Positions 43,789 through 54,391 are shown, counted from the first letter of the stretch. The stretch is 64,000 nucleotides of DNA from Tolypothrix bouteillei VB521301 (GCF_000760695.4 NZ_JHEG04000001.1:6392204-6456203); one strand, 5' to 3'. Program-made: numbers and translations. Notes: generated by a model not told the origin, from the sequence alone.

Positions 43789-44712
43789 ATGGCTGAATTT
43801 TTTACGACTTATGGAGCTCTTATCGTCTCTATGGTATCGGGGGCGCTTCTGGGGCTATCTCTGTACTTACCTCTGATGGCTGGGCAATTGTCTCTAGCAA
43901 GTCCCGGCTTCTATGCTTTGGGTGGGTATATTGCTGCTATTCTCTCGACAACTATTTTTTCTACCACCGGGGTTTTTCCCGTTCCACTGCTATTGCTGGA
44001 AATGCTGATAGCAGGTATTGTTTCTGGTTTACTGGGAGTAGCAGTGGGAGTACCAGCGCTGCGGTTGCGGGGGATTTATTTGGCGATCGCGACCATTGCT
44101 CTTGTAGAAGTTCTGCGAGTGTTAGCTCTAAACTTAGACATTACGGGTGGGGCTGTGGGTATTTTCGGTATTCCTCAACCTTTCTCCGAACCAATTGAGT
44201 ATTTATGGATTGCGCTACCATTACTGATTGTGAGTATGGTGCTGATTTATCGCTTGGAACGTATAAAAGTTGGTAGGGCGTTCTTGGCGATTCGCGAGGA
44301 TGAATTAGCTGCGAGCGCAATGGGTATAAATCCAACTTACTACAAAGTTCTGGCATTCACTTTAGGATGTATTCTTGCGGGAGTAGTTGGTGCAATCAAC
44401 GCTCACGTCCTCAACACGTGGAATTCACGTCAAGGGACATTTGATACGAGTATTAACTATCTCACTTTTGTGTTAATTGGTGGTTCCAGAACTTTTTTAG
44501 GTTCGGTAGTAGGAGGTATGGTGTTCACAGCTTTACCAGAGGTGTTAAGAGCAATGGCAGATACGGGCGGTATACCTCCTTGGTTGGCACAATTATTGCG
44601 AGATGGCAGGTTAATTATTTTTGGACTGCTGATTGTCATTGGGACGATCTTTTTTCCCCAAGGTCTTGTGACTCCAGATATATTTAAGAAGCGCAGAAAA
44701 CGCCGCACGTAG
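43789..44712 (+). CDS. livM: Branched-chain/neutral amino-acid ABC permease LivM type
   Basis: 307 residues. LivM features: LMAGQLSLASPGFYALGGYIAAILST, GVPALRLRGIYLAIATIALVEVLRVLALNLDITGGAVGI, the coupling loop FLAIREDELAASAMGINPTYYKVLAF, and LIGGSRTFLGSVVGG. About eight membrane helices. Partner of LivH; follows the toxin gene by 23 bp, so it may be read from the same transcript. Confidence 0.93.
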   Translation: MAEFFTTYGALIVSMVSGALLGLSLYLPLMAGQLSLASPGFYALGGYIAAILSTTIFSTTGVFPVPLLLLEMLIAGIVSGLLGVAVGVPALRLRGIYLAIATIALVEVLRVLALNLDITGGAVGIFGIPQPFSEPIEYLWIALPLLIVSMVLIYRLERIKVGRAFLAIREDELAASAMGINPTYYKVLAFTLGCILAGVVGAINAHVLNTWNSRQGTFDTSINYLTFVLIGGSRTFLGSVVGGMVFTALPEVLRAMADTGGIPPWLAQLLRDGRLIIFGLLIVIGTIFFPQGLVTPDIFKKRRKRRT

Positions 44713-44732
44713 GTAGAGTGACCACCTGACTG

Positions 44733-45527
44733 ATGACTCAAGAAACTTTCACTAAAAATTCTGAATTATCCTTACTAGAAGCTAAAAACTTAACCCGCCG
44801 TTTTGGGGGTTTAGTAGCAGTCAATAATGTATCTTTTCATGTAAATAAATATGAAATTTTTGGACTGATCGGTCCTAACGGTGCTGGGAAAACTACACTA
44901 TTCAATTTAATTACGGGCTTAATTACACCTTCTAGCGGTCATTTAATTTATCAAGATAGAGACATTTCTCGATTGCGTCCTCACAAAATCGCAGGTTTGG
45001 GGATTGCGCGAACATTTCAAAACATTCGCTTGTTTGGCGAACTCTCAGCGTTAGAAAATGTTGTTATAGCAAGGCATTTGCATACCAAGAGTAGTATGAT
45101 GCAGGGGATTTTGGGCTTGCCTCCTGCTCCTAAAGAAGAACAAAACAGCAAACGAAGAGGGGTAGAATTATTAGGGCTGGTTGGTTTAAGCGATCGCCTG
45201 GATGAAAAAGCGAAAAACTTTGCCTATGGTGACCAAAGGCGTTTGGAAATAGCACGCGCTCTTGCTTTAGAACCACAGGTCTTACTTTTAGATGAACCAG
45301 CAGCTGGTATGAATCCCAGTGAAAAGCACCAATTGAGTGAGTTTATCCGCAACTTACGCCAAAGCTTTAACTTAACTATCGTTTTGATCGAGCATCATGT
45401 TCCCTTAGTTATGGGTTTGTGCGATCGCATAGCTGTTTTGGATTTTGGTCAATTGATCGCTTTGGGTGAGCCATCTGTTGTCAGAAACGATCCAGCTGTG
45501 ATTGAAGCATATTTGGGCAATGAATAA
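44733..45527 (+). CDS. livG: Amino-acid ABC transporter ATPase LivG type
   Basis: 264 residues. Walker A GPNGAGKTTLFNLITG, signature-like NFAYGDQRRLEIARALA (the LivG variant of the LSGGQ motif), Walker B VLLLDEPAAGMNPSE, and H-loop IVLIEHHVPLVM. GLGIARTFQNIRLFGELSALENV is typical of LivG. ATP-hydrolysing subunit with LivF; 20 bp after livM. Confidence 0.95.
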   Translation: MTQETFTKNSELSLLEAKNLTRRFGGLVAVNNVSFHVNKYEIFGLIGPNGAGKTTLFNLITGLITPSSGHLIYQDRDISRLRPHKIAGLGIARTFQNIRLFGELSALENVVIARHLHTKSSMMQGILGLPPAPKEEQNSKRRGVELLGLVGLSDRLDEKAKNFAYGDQRRLEIARALALEPQVLLLDEPAAGMNPSEKHQLSEFIRNLRQSFNLTIVLIEHHVPLVMGLCDRIAVLDFGQLIALGEPSVVRNDPAVIEAYLGNE

Positions 45528-45547
45528 ATCTTTTAACCGCTAACTGA

Positions 45548-46276
45548 ATGCAGATGAACGCAGATAATTTGAGAATTTTAGAGCTGAAAGACCTTTACGT
45601 AAATTATGGGGGTATTCAAGCTTTAGAAAATATTAATTTATTTATTAATAGTGGAGAAGTCGTCACTCTTGTGGGTGCTAATGGTGCGGGGAAAACAACG
45701 ACTCTCCGCGCTATATCTAAGATAGTGAATCCCCGTCGTGGTGAAATTCTTTATAACGGACGCAATATCACTCGCCGTCAGCCTCATGAAGTTGTGCAAC
45801 TCGGTATTGCTCACTCTCCTGAAGGACGAAGGGTATTAGCACGACAAACCGTGTATGACAATTTGTTATTGGGTGCTTATATTCGAGGCGATCGAGCAGA
45901 AATTAAAGCAGATATTCAGCAACAATTTGAGTTATTTCCCCGCTTGTCACAAAGGCGCAATCAATTGGCGGGAACTCTCAGTGGAGGGGAACAACAAATG
46001 CTCGCCATAGCTCGTGCTTTGATGAGTAGACCAAAACTTTTGCTGTTAGATGAGCCTAGTTTGGGTTTAGCACCTGCGATCGTGAGAGAAATTTTTAGCA
46101 TTATTGAAAACTTACGCGCTACGGGTGTGACTATTTTGTTGGTTGAACAAAACGCCAACCTCGCTTTACAAATTGCGGATCGCGGTTATGTTTTGGAAGC
46201 GGGTTGCATTACTTTATCAGGTCGAGCATCGGAATTAATGACCGATGAGCGAGTTAGAAAAGCTTATTTGGGGTAA
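45548..46276 (+). CDS. livF: Amino-acid ABC transporter ATPase LivF type
   Basis: 242 residues (ATG 45548; a second ATG at 45554 is equally possible). ELKDLYVNYGGIQALENINLFINSGEVVTLVGANGAGKTTTLRAI, HSPEGRRVLARQTVYDNLLLGAYIR, LSGGEQQMLAIARALMSRPKLLLLDEPSLGLAP and LVEQNANLAL are LivF hallmarks. Last gene of the operon, 20 bp after livG. Confidence 0.95.
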   Translation: MQMNADNLRILELKDLYVNYGGIQALENINLFINSGEVVTLVGANGAGKTTTLRAISKIVNPRRGEILYNGRNITRRQPHEVVQLGIAHSPEGRRVLARQTVYDNLLLGAYIRGDRAEIKADIQQQFELFPRLSQRRNQLAGTLSGGEQQMLAIARALMSRPKLLLLDEPSLGLAPAIVREIFSIIENLRATGVTILLVEQNANLALQIADRGYVLEAGCITLSGRASELMTDERVRKAYLG

Positions 46277-47035
46277 TAAGCTTGCATTTGTACTCAATAT
46301 TGAATGGAGTAAGCTAATAATTCTTTAACTTGCACAACCTCAAGAAACCTAGCTCTTGTGACACGGGCGTCCTTGAACGTACTTAAAGTGCATTCTTAAA
46401 AGCGCAAGGGCTTATACTAAATCCGTTTTCTAACCCCTTTTAGCCTAGCGATTGGAAATCGCGGCTATACAAACGAAGTCCGCCTACGCGGACTAAATGA
46501 TAAAGGCGATACAAGACGAAGATTCAGTATTATGCTTGCGCGTGAGTTCGTTGTGTCCAGTTTGATTCTTTGTGCTTAATTAATTGATAAGCTTATCATT
46601 GTATTCCAAGCGACCAACTTTGTTAATTTTTATTAAAAATTGTAAAAAATAATATAGTAATTGAGGAAAAACATCGCTTTCACAAAACTTGTCGGTCTAC
46701 TGAGTATATTTATAAGCTCTGCCGAAAAGCTCTATGAGCGTCGCAGCCCATGATGTTAAATCTACAATACGGACAAAAAACACGATATAATATATACTAA
46801 ATATGTCATGCTGATATCCGGGCATGACTAACCCCCAATCTGTATCAGCCTAAGTCAATCAACAGACCTTTAATGAATCAGCTTGAGGTTGGTTAGCTTA
46901 ATCGTTCACTTTTGTCTTTCACTGGCTGATAAAACTTATTGAAAGTTGTTAAATTCAATCAAAGAGCAAAAGTAATGGGTGAATGCAAAGGATTTTTATT
47001 TTGGTAATAACCGATATGATTTCTCTTATAATTAG
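46277..47035. other. Long upstream region of the sigma/ATPase giant gene
   Basis: 759 bp without a gene. Contains a GTCCGC-CTAC-GCGGAC palindrome near 46479-46494, a perfect 14-bp palindrome TGATAAGCTTATCA at 46585-46598 (possible operator), and an AT-rich last 60 bp. A perfect TATAAT at 47027-47032 lies only three bases before the ATG of the giant gene; a TTGGTA at 47001-47006 is 20 bases upstream of it. Confidence 0.5.
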
Positions 47036-50000
47036 ATGTCTGACAGATTACTACACCTAGATGATGTAAAAAACATAAGAAAACCAGAACAAGTAGCAGC
47101 AATATTTCAAAAACTTGGGTACAAAGCCATTTGCGAATTGCTTGATGTTACAGATTTAGAACTTTCAAAGAGTAGTACTCAAGCTGTTAATCATGTCTAC
47201 TTAATTGCAAACCAAGGAAATGCAGAGTTACAGGTTCTTCTGTTTCAACTTAAACCGTCAGAATGGCTTTCGCTTGATGCAGTTTCTTATAGAATGCAAG
47301 CTATTGCCAAAAGCCTCTGTCAGCGATTGTCTTATTTTTTATTATTATGCACAAGGGACTACAGCCAGTTAATGCTCGTAAGTCCTCGCATGAGCTTTGA
47401 TGCTCGAATGAATTTTAGGCTCAATATTAACAAATATTTCATCAACACTGCTGACCCTAGTTATCATGACCTAAATCGATTAGAAAAAATTGCTGCTTTT
47501 TCACTTGAGCCCCAAACGCTTCACCGAATTCAACATGAAGCACTTAGATTTAGAGAACTTCAAAAGCAATACGAAACCCAAGATTCAATTCGCTGGTATC
47601 TACAACAAATTGGTCGAATTAAATTATTAAAGGCATCAGAAGAAATTTTTCTTGCTCGTCAAGTTGCACAGTTAGAAGCGTTAGAAAACATTAGACAACG
47701 ATTACAAAAACAACATCAACGTAATCCTCAAGATGAAGAGTTAGCCTTAGAATTTGGTATATCCGTATCACTGCTGCGTGAACGAATAGCAAATGGGCGC
47801 TTTGCTAAAAATAAGCTAATACAGGCAAATCTACGGTTAGTTGTTTCCATTACTAAGAATTACATAAATCGAGGGGTTGATTTTTTAGATTTAATTCAAG
47901 AAGGGAATTTGGGATTAATTAAAGCAGTTGAGAAATTTGATTACACAAAAGGTTACCAACTATCAACCTATGCAACTTGGTGGATTAGGCAGGGTATAAG
48001 ACGAGCGATTAATAATCAATCCCGCACAATTCGCCTACCAGTTCACTTGTGGGAAAAAATTTCCTTAATTAAAAAAACAACTAAGCAACTTTCTCAAGAA
48101 ATTGGTCGTCTTCCCAAACAAAAAGAAATTGCTGCTAGTTTAGATGTAACAGATGAATATTTACAATCTATTGTTAAATCTGCCTTACCAATAATTTCTT
48201 TAGATACACCAATTGGTAGTGGAGAAGATAATGTATTAGCAGATGTTATTGAATTCGATGGAGACACACCGGAAGCTTGTTTAATTAAAACTTGTTTGCG
48301 AGAAGAATTAGAAAGTATCTTATCAATACTTCAACCGCGAGAACGCCAGATTTTAGAGATGCGATATGGTGTAGACGATGGATACGAGAAAACTTTGGAG
48401 GCAATTGGTCAGCAATTTGGTTTAACCCGTGAACGCATTCGTCAAATTATCAATAAAACAATCAGTAAATTATATAGTGAAATCCCCAGAATAAGCAGAT
48501 TGTCGAAATTGATACCTCAAATTGTTAATTCTACACCAGAAACTTTTGTTTTATCAAATGCTTCAACAAAGAAATTCAATTTAGAAGAAACAACCGTAAT
48601 CCATAACTTTAAAAAAGAGAACAATCTTGGCATCGTTGTTATGAAAGAAGTTATGAAAAAAATGAATTCAAGTCAAAGGGCTCAGACTATGGAATATAAT
48701 TCTAAAAATTTACTTGAACAACTTGGTTCTTTAAAACAGGATTTTAACCAACTAAGTGAAAAATTAACCAGGGCAGCTAGAGAGTTCCAGCATCCTGGTA
48801 TACCAATAACCGAAGAATTAATTTCAGAATTAGGCGAATGCCGAGTCAATTTTGTAAAATTGCGTGACAGAACCCTAGAATTAGCAGTTAAATATGAAGT
48901 ATCTCCTATCCCTAAGAAGATCGAACTTCTTTCATATCATGACATCGAATCTTTAGCGCAAAATATAGGCGAGTTGGAAAAGAAAAAGTTAGATAGTGAG
49001 CAACTAGTTCATCAAGCTTTGATGATTTTACAGCGTGTTTTATCAATTGTTCATCGAGTAGAAAATGATTTCCAACCTTTAGTAGAGTGTCAAGTAAGAG
49101 CCAACGAACTCTACCAAGCCATTATAAAATCCCAAGAGTGTGAACATCCCGATATCAAAAATTTAACTGATGGTGCTCATCCATTATCGAAATTACTGAC
49201 ATTAATTACACACTGGGAAGATTTAGATGATGATAGTTTGGCAGACCTTCAAGATTCTGTGTCTGAAACATTTGGTAGAACTTTGTCTATAGCAGCAGTA
49301 AGAGGAAAACTAACTGTTAAAGAAGACTTTATACAAGGCATAACATTACCTTCAAGTATTAAAACTGATGTTCAAAGCTTCTATGCCGAAACTCATCAAA
49401 CAGAAAAATTCTCTGTGAAACAAGCAACTAAAGAGCAATCAAATGTACTACAGGGGAACACAGAAATTGCATCACATAATAATCAAGTTATAGGAGAATT
49501 TCAGACAAAGGAAACATTAATTACAACTCCAGAAAATTTAGCTAAAAGAGAATTTATAATTACAGATAAGCCCAAAGTGGTAATAAACCAGAATGCTTTT
49601 GGAGAAAAGAAGACAGAAGAAGTACAGCCCCAAGATCGGCTAACCCTAGAAGATATAGAGGAACAAAATACTATATCTATCAGCGAAGAAGAACCACTAG
49701 CCCTTCGCAAACAAATTTGGAAACTACTTAGAGAAAACCAACTTTGTTTGGCTTATTATTTAGCACGTAGTTTAGAAGATATTTACCCCAATTCTCAATT
49801 AAATATACCATCAGGAATAATTCGAGGAGTTATTTTAGGTTGCCATATACGCTATGATTTCGGATTGGGAGAAATTGCTAACATTCTCAGAAGCGATTTT
49901 ACAAACCTTACGAATAACTATTTTACTGATGGAGATAATGATTGGAACCAAGCTGTTAGTTTGCTTTTAGCCACTGCTGCTCTCCGTCCAGCATTACTTG

Positions 50001-53000
50001 CCCCAAATACTCACGCTCCAGCAATACTTCTCTCACTTAGATTGGGAGAAGGTCTGAGTCAGCTTTATCGGTACTGCCAAACTATAGGTAACTTCGGAAA
50101 CCAAGGTTTAGCCTTGGATACGACAGCCATTAAAACAGTCAGAAATCAGACGTTGTGGGAAGCCGATGTTACTGCTTTACGTAAGCAAGTTGAAGTTTGG
50201 TGGACTCAAGCACCACGTTTAAATATGATTTATGGTCCTGCTAAGGCAGTTTGGAATGAGTGGATAAAGCCAAATCAACTTATTTATTCTCTTATATTGC
50301 CAATTCAACAAAACGATTTGAGCAGGCTAGATGCTGTTAAAAATTATGTGGGGCAATTGTCGTCAGAAACTCAAATTAATGATGAAGTCAAACGCAAACA
50401 GCGCGAACTAGGTTTAATTCGTGGTAGTAGTGATACTATCACTGGTCTAGCTCTCAATCAAATTCGCCAGCACGTTCGGGAAGCCGTTGATTTTGCTCGC
50501 CAGTGGATTTCTTTACAAGAACCTTGCACGAGAAATCGTAATAATTATGACTACAGTCAAGCTCAACTATTGCAACAAGATTTGGCAAGCCTTTACACTT
50601 CTGTTTTGCAACAACTGAATGCTTTCGATAAGAGTAATTCATCAGTCCTGATAAAAGCTGGAGTTTACTGTTGTAAAAAAGCAATCGAAAATATTAGCAA
50701 TCTTTTTGAACCAAATGCCACATTACCAACAGTAGAATTTGATTTAAAATATCTCCTCAATGCAGAATTGCTCAAATTACCTTCAGTGCCTATGGATTCT
50801 AATTGGCAACCTGAAGTCAAAAGCCCAAATTTGTTTGTGAAGGAAATAATTAATTTTTGTAAGGAAAATAATTTCAATTGGGAACAAGCTTTCCATGCAA
50901 GGTGTACCTGTCAAGACCATGAGGCAACTGGACGAATTATTGAGTATCTTCGAGTCTATCCAGAGAAATCAATTGATATAGATAAATTAGAGCAGCAACG
51001 TAAAGCTAGTATTAAACATTGTCGCGATGAATTAGAGAAAACAGTTAAAAATACTAGAAAATTACTGGAAGATAATGTTGCTTTGGGTTTACTTAGAGAA
51101 ACCGAGCGATTACACTATGCATCTCAGATAGAAAAAATAGAAGCCTCTACAAAAAAAACTCTACGTTTTTATGAAAAAAACTTATATCTTTCAGAGATTG
51201 GTCAAGCGATAAATGCTAAACGGCAGGAAAGCATTAATGAGACTAGGAGCAAACTAATTAAACTAATTGAAGAAATGGGGGAAGACAATCCTGCATATGC
51301 TCGAATTAGCAATGTGTTGGATACAGGTGATGTCCTGACTGCTAATGAATATATAGATATGGTGCAGCAAGGAAGACAAATACCCGAACCAGAAAATAGG
51401 AGAGAAGCCTTTAAAGACTTCTTTAAGGAGAATTATTTTTCTATAGAAGACGTACTTGAGCCTGCTGACAGAAATCCAAACAAGCGACGCGAACTAATAA
51501 ATAACATTGCTCAGCGCATCAGTATTGGACCTCTACAGATGCGGCAGGTACCCGGTGCCCAGGCAAAGCAAGCATCTAAAATGCTCGATACTTGGTTTGC
51601 AGTCAAAGGAAGAAAGCAAGCAATCACAGATAAAGATGCTAGTCAAATTCTAAGCAGCTTCGGTTTTAACACTGACAATATTATTATCAAAAAAGTTGGG
51701 AATCATACCTGGATTGATGTCACCACTGAGCCGATTCAAGACAAAAAGCGTTGTTCCATGCCCGCTTTTGGTTCAGAGGCAAAAGGTCGTTATCGTATTC
51801 TCTGCGTATGGGACAGACCTTCAGAAGAAGAAATTCTTAATGCTGTTGGACACACTTCTCATGGCTCTGCGGTACTAGTGTTTCATTTTGGACGGATGTC
51901 AGAAAAAAGGCGTAGAGACCTAGCCCGATTGTGTCGGGAACGCCGTCGTACCTTTATCGTTATTGACGATGCTGTCATCTTCTATCTTTGTGGAGAAAGG
52001 GGCGCACGTCTATCAATATTATTTGAGTGTACCTTGCCCTTCACTTTCTTAGAACCATATACGACTACTTCAGGGTTTGTTTCCCCAGAAATGTTTTACG
52101 GACGGGAACGGGAACGAGACTCGATTATTTCTCCTACGGGTTCTTGTTTTATTTACGGGGGACGACAGTTAGGTAAAACGGTTTTACTGCGTTCAGTGGA
52201 GCGTGAGTTTCACTCACCTAATGAAGGGAAAATTGCACTTTGGCTCGACCTTAAATCAGAAGCAATCGGTTACGATAGGGATATTGATGAAATTTGGAAT
52301 TTACTGGCCTCAGAATTTAGAAAAATCGGAGTAATTTCTGATAATAAATCTAATCGTGTAAAAGCAGACGAACTGCTAAAAGAAATTGAAACTTGGCTGA
52401 ACCAGGATACAAACCGCAAGATTCTGTTGTTACTAGATGAAGCAGATAAATTTCTGGAAGCTGATGGTAAAAAACGCACAGCAGACAATGACGAAAAAGG
52501 AGATTTTATTCGTTCTGCTCGTTTGAAAGGATTAATGGACAGAACAAATCGTCGTTTCAAAGTAGTATTTGCTGGCTTGCACAACGTACAGCGTACTACC
52601 AAATTGGAGAACCATCCTTTAGCACATTTGGGAGAGCCTATTTGTATTGGTCCACTGTTGAATAATGGTGAAATGCGGGAGGCAAGAGCCTTAATTGAAC
52701 GACCATTTGCTAGCATTGGCTATAGCTTTGATTCGCCCGATTTAGTCACGCGTATTCTCTCACAAACTAACTATTATCCAAGCCTTATACAACTTTATTG
52801 TCAACAATTACTCCGGCACATTACTAATCCTGATGTTGCTAATTTTGATATCCACAATGGTCCACCTTATACTATTACTTCACAGCAAGTTGATGATGCC
52901 TACAACAATCAGGACTTACGTAAAGCTATTCGCGATCGCTTTATCTGGACACTGCAATTAGACCAGCGCTACGAAGTGATTGCCTACACAATTGCCTATG

Positions 53001-54229
53001 GCTCTATAGAGAGCGAAAATGGCATGGTAAATGGGTTTAATTTGTCTTGGATTCGTAATGAAATACTAACATGGTGGTACGAAGGTTTCCAAGGTTTATC
53101 ATCAGATGAAATTCTAGTTTTACTAGAAGAAATGGTCGGATTAGGGGTTTTACGTGTCACTAGTACGGGTGGATTTACCCTTAGAAGTCCCAATGTACTA
53201 CTCCTTATGGGAACCCTAGAAGAAATAGAAGTAACACTCTTGCAGCCTCGTGAAATACCTCTAGAATATGAGCCTGCGACTTTTCGTTCAGCTATTGGTA
53301 TAAAGGAAGACTCTAGGCGCAGTCCCCTAACAGCCCAGCAAGAATCAAAACTGCTGCTGGCTGAAAACGGAGTCTCTATTATATTTGGCTCTCAGGCAGC
53401 AGGACTTGATGACTTGGATCTTTATGCCAAATCAGTTGTGAGTAAGAAAAAGGAATATTTTGATAAATATTTGGATAACATCTCATCTTTAGATGAATTT
53501 AGCCAAAGCTTGAATCGTCTAATTCGTAATCGCCAAAAAGAAGGTACAACAATCATTTTTGTGTCTGCTTTAGCCAAGTGGAATCATCACTGGATTGATG
53601 AAGCAATTGCACAGATTGGAAGGTTGAGATCAAACAATTCTTTTGTGCGAATAGTTTTTATTGCTGACCCTCAAATAGCATGGGACTTAATCTGTGATCG
53701 TAGCACAGAATTGAATCGTGTTAACAGAATAACCACTTTGAGTTTAAAACCTTGGCATGATGTAGCTCTACGGCAATGGCTACAAGATTGTAATTTTCCC
53801 AGTGATAAAAATAGTCGAGAAAAAATCACTACAGGGACAGGAAATTGGTCAGCATTACTGCATCGTTTCTACCAAAATTCCAAATCTGACATACACCGTT
53901 GGGAATTGCATTTAGAAAGAATCAAAGATTCATTCAATGACAGCCAAGAAGCACTTTATTTTACTACAGAACATTTAGGGATTGACCTTTACGAACAACA
54001 AAAAGTCTTACGAGTTTTAGCTCAATTGTGTCAAATGTCTCCTGATGGCAAAGTGTCTCTTAATGATTTAGTAGATTTTATTCATGACCTCCAGACAGAA
54101 GTTGTGAATAAAGTTTTAAAATGGGCAGACCTACTTAGCCTAGCCAACCCTGTAGGTAAGAAAGACGGTCAGGAATATTGGCGTGTAGAGCCAGTTATTG
54201 GTCATATCCTCGAAGCTATTGGAGAATAA
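47036..54229 (+). CDS. Giant sigma-70 / STAND-like ATPase fusion protein
   Basis: 2397 residues in one uninterrupted frame. Order: (1) about 1-170, unknown domain; its HDLNRLEKIAAFSLEPQTLHRIQHEALRF end resembles the N-terminal module of large restriction/BREX-type methylases. (2) about 180-482, a full group 1/2 sigma-70: region 1.2 SIRWYLQQIGRIKLL, region 2 NLRLVVSITKNYINRGVDFLDLIQEGNLGLIKAVEKFDY ... STYATWWIRQGIRRAI, region 3, region 4 ILQPRERQILEMRYG ... LTRERIRQIINKTI. (3) about 485-1650, long helical and coiled-coil part. (4) about 1685-2060, P-loop ATPase: Walker A GGRQLGKTVLLRSV (about 1707), Walker B KILLLLDEADKFL (about 1795). (5) C-terminal winged-helix-like and sensor-like part. A separate intrinsic terminator follows. 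I know no characterised homologue of this fusion; a defence regulator/sensor is inferred from neighbours. Confidence 0.93.
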   Translation: MSDRLLHLDDVKNIRKPEQVAAIFQKLGYKAICELLDVTDLELSKSSTQAVNHVYLIANQGNAELQVLLFQLKPSEWLSLDAVSYRMQAIAKSLCQRLSYFLLLCTRDYSQLMLVSPRMSFDARMNFRLNINKYFINTADPSYHDLNRLEKIAAFSLEPQTLHRIQHEALRFRELQKQYETQDSIRWYLQQIGRIKLLKASEEIFLARQVAQLEALENIRQRLQKQHQRNPQDEELALEFGISVSLLRERIANGRFAKNKLIQANLRLVVSITKNYINRGVDFLDLIQEGNLGLIKAVEKFDYTKGYQLSTYATWWIRQGIRRAINNQSRTIRLPVHLWEKISLIKKTTKQLSQEIGRLPKQKEIAASLDVTDEYLQSIVKSALPIISLDTPIGSGEDNVLADVIEFDGDTPEACLIKTCLREELESILSILQPRERQILEMRYGVDDGYEKTLEAIGQQFGLTRERIRQIINKTISKLYSEIPRISRLSKLIPQIVNSTPETFVLSNASTKKFNLEETTVIHNFKKENNLGIVVMKEVMKKMNSSQRAQTMEYNSKNLLEQLGSLKQDFNQLSEKLTRAAREFQHPGIPITEELISELGECRVNFVKLRDRTLELAVKYEVSPIPKKIELLSYHDIESLAQNIGELEKKKLDSEQLVHQALMILQRVLSIVHRVENDFQPLVECQVRANELYQAIIKSQECEHPDIKNLTDGAHPLSKLLTLITHWEDLDDDSLADLQDSVSETFGRTLSIAAVRGKLTVKEDFIQGITLPSSIKTDVQSFYAETHQTEKFSVKQATKEQSNVLQGNTEIASHNNQVIGEFQTKETLITTPENLAKREFIITDKPKVVINQNAFGEKKTEEVQPQDRLTLEDIEEQNTISISEEEPLALRKQIWKLLRENQLCLAYYLARSLEDIYPNSQLNIPSGIIRGVILGCHIRYDFGLGEIANILRSDFTNLTNNYFTDGDNDWNQAVSLLLATAALRPALLAPNTHAPAILLSLRLGEGLSQLYRYCQTIGNFGNQGLALDTTAIKTVRNQTLWEADVTALRKQVEVWWTQAPRLNMIYGPAKAVWNEWIKPNQLIYSLILPIQQNDLSRLDAVKNYVGQLSSETQINDEVKRKQRELGLIRGSSDTITGLALNQIRQHVREAVDFARQWISLQEPCTRNRNNYDYSQAQLLQQDLASLYTSVLQQLNAFDKSNSSVLIKAGVYCCKKAIENISNLFEPNATLPTVEFDLKYLLNAELLKLPSVPMDSNWQPEVKSPNLFVKEIINFCKENNFNWEQAFHARCTCQDHEATGRIIEYLRVYPEKSIDIDKLEQQRKASIKHCRDELEKTVKNTRKLLEDNVALGLLRETERLHYASQIEKIEASTKKTLRFYEKNLYLSEIGQAINAKRQESINETRSKLIKLIEEMGEDNPAYARISNVLDTGDVLTANEYIDMVQQGRQIPEPENRREAFKDFFKENYFSIEDVLEPADRNPNKRRELINNIAQRISIGPLQMRQVPGAQAKQASKMLDTWFAVKGRKQAITDKDASQILSSFGFNTDNIIIKKVGNHTWIDVTTEPIQDKKRCSMPAFGSEAKGRYRILCVWDRPSEEEILNAVGHTSHGSAVLVFHFGRMSEKRRRDLARLCRERRRTFIVIDDAVIFYLCGERGARLSILFECTLPFTFLEPYTTTSGFVSPEMFYGRERERDSIISPTGSCFIYGGRQLGKTVLLRSVEREFHSPNEGKIALWLDLKSEAIGYDRDIDEIWNLLASEFRKIGVISDNKSNRVKADELLKEIETWLNQDTNRKILLLLDEADKFLEADGKKRTADNDEKGDFIRSARLKGLMDRTNRRFKVVFAGLHNVQRTTKLENHPLAHLGEPICIGPLLNNGEMREARALIERPFASIGYSFDSPDLVTRILSQTNYYPSLIQLYCQQLLRHITNPDVANFDIHNGPPYTITSQQVDDAYNNQDLRKAIRDRFIWTLQLDQRYEVIAYTIAYGSIESENGMVNGFNLSWIRNEILTWWYEGFQGLSSDEILVLLEEMVGLGVLRVTSTGGFTLRSPNVLLLMGTLEEIEVTLLQPREIPLEYEPATFRSAIGIKEDSRRSPLTAQQESKLLLAENGVSIIFGSQAAGLDDLDLYAKSVVSKKKEYFDKYLDNISSLDEFSQSLNRLIRNRQKEGTTIIFVSALAKWNHHWIDEAIAQIGRLRSNNSFVRIVFIADPQIAWDLICDRSTELNRVNRITTLSLKPWHDVALRQWLQDCNFPSDKNSREKITTGTGNWSALLHRFYQNSKSDIHRWELHLERIKDSFNDSQEALYFTTEHLGIDLYEQQKVLRVLAQLCQMSPDGKVSLNDLVDFIHDLQTEVVNKVLKWADLLSLANPVGKKDGQEYWRVEPVIGHILEAIGE

Positions 54230-54230
54230 G

Positions 54231-54280
54231 ACTTAACCCCCTGTCCTATTTTTTACGAAGGAAGGGGGTTAAGTTATTTT
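54231..54280 (+). terminator. Intrinsic terminator after the giant gene
   Basis: Arms ACTTAACCCCC (54231-54241) and GGGGGTTAAGT (54264-54274) form an 11-bp perfect stem followed by TATTTT. It begins two bases after the TAA stop and precedes the helicase gene by about 110 bp. Confidence 0.88.
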
Positions 54281-54391
54281 GGCGGCAGATACTTTGGTTT
54301 CGTTGCAGAAACTCGGCACTCAACTATCTTCCGTACTGTCCAACCTAAAACAATATATGTGACTATTTTAGTGGTAAAAGGTTTGTAACTT

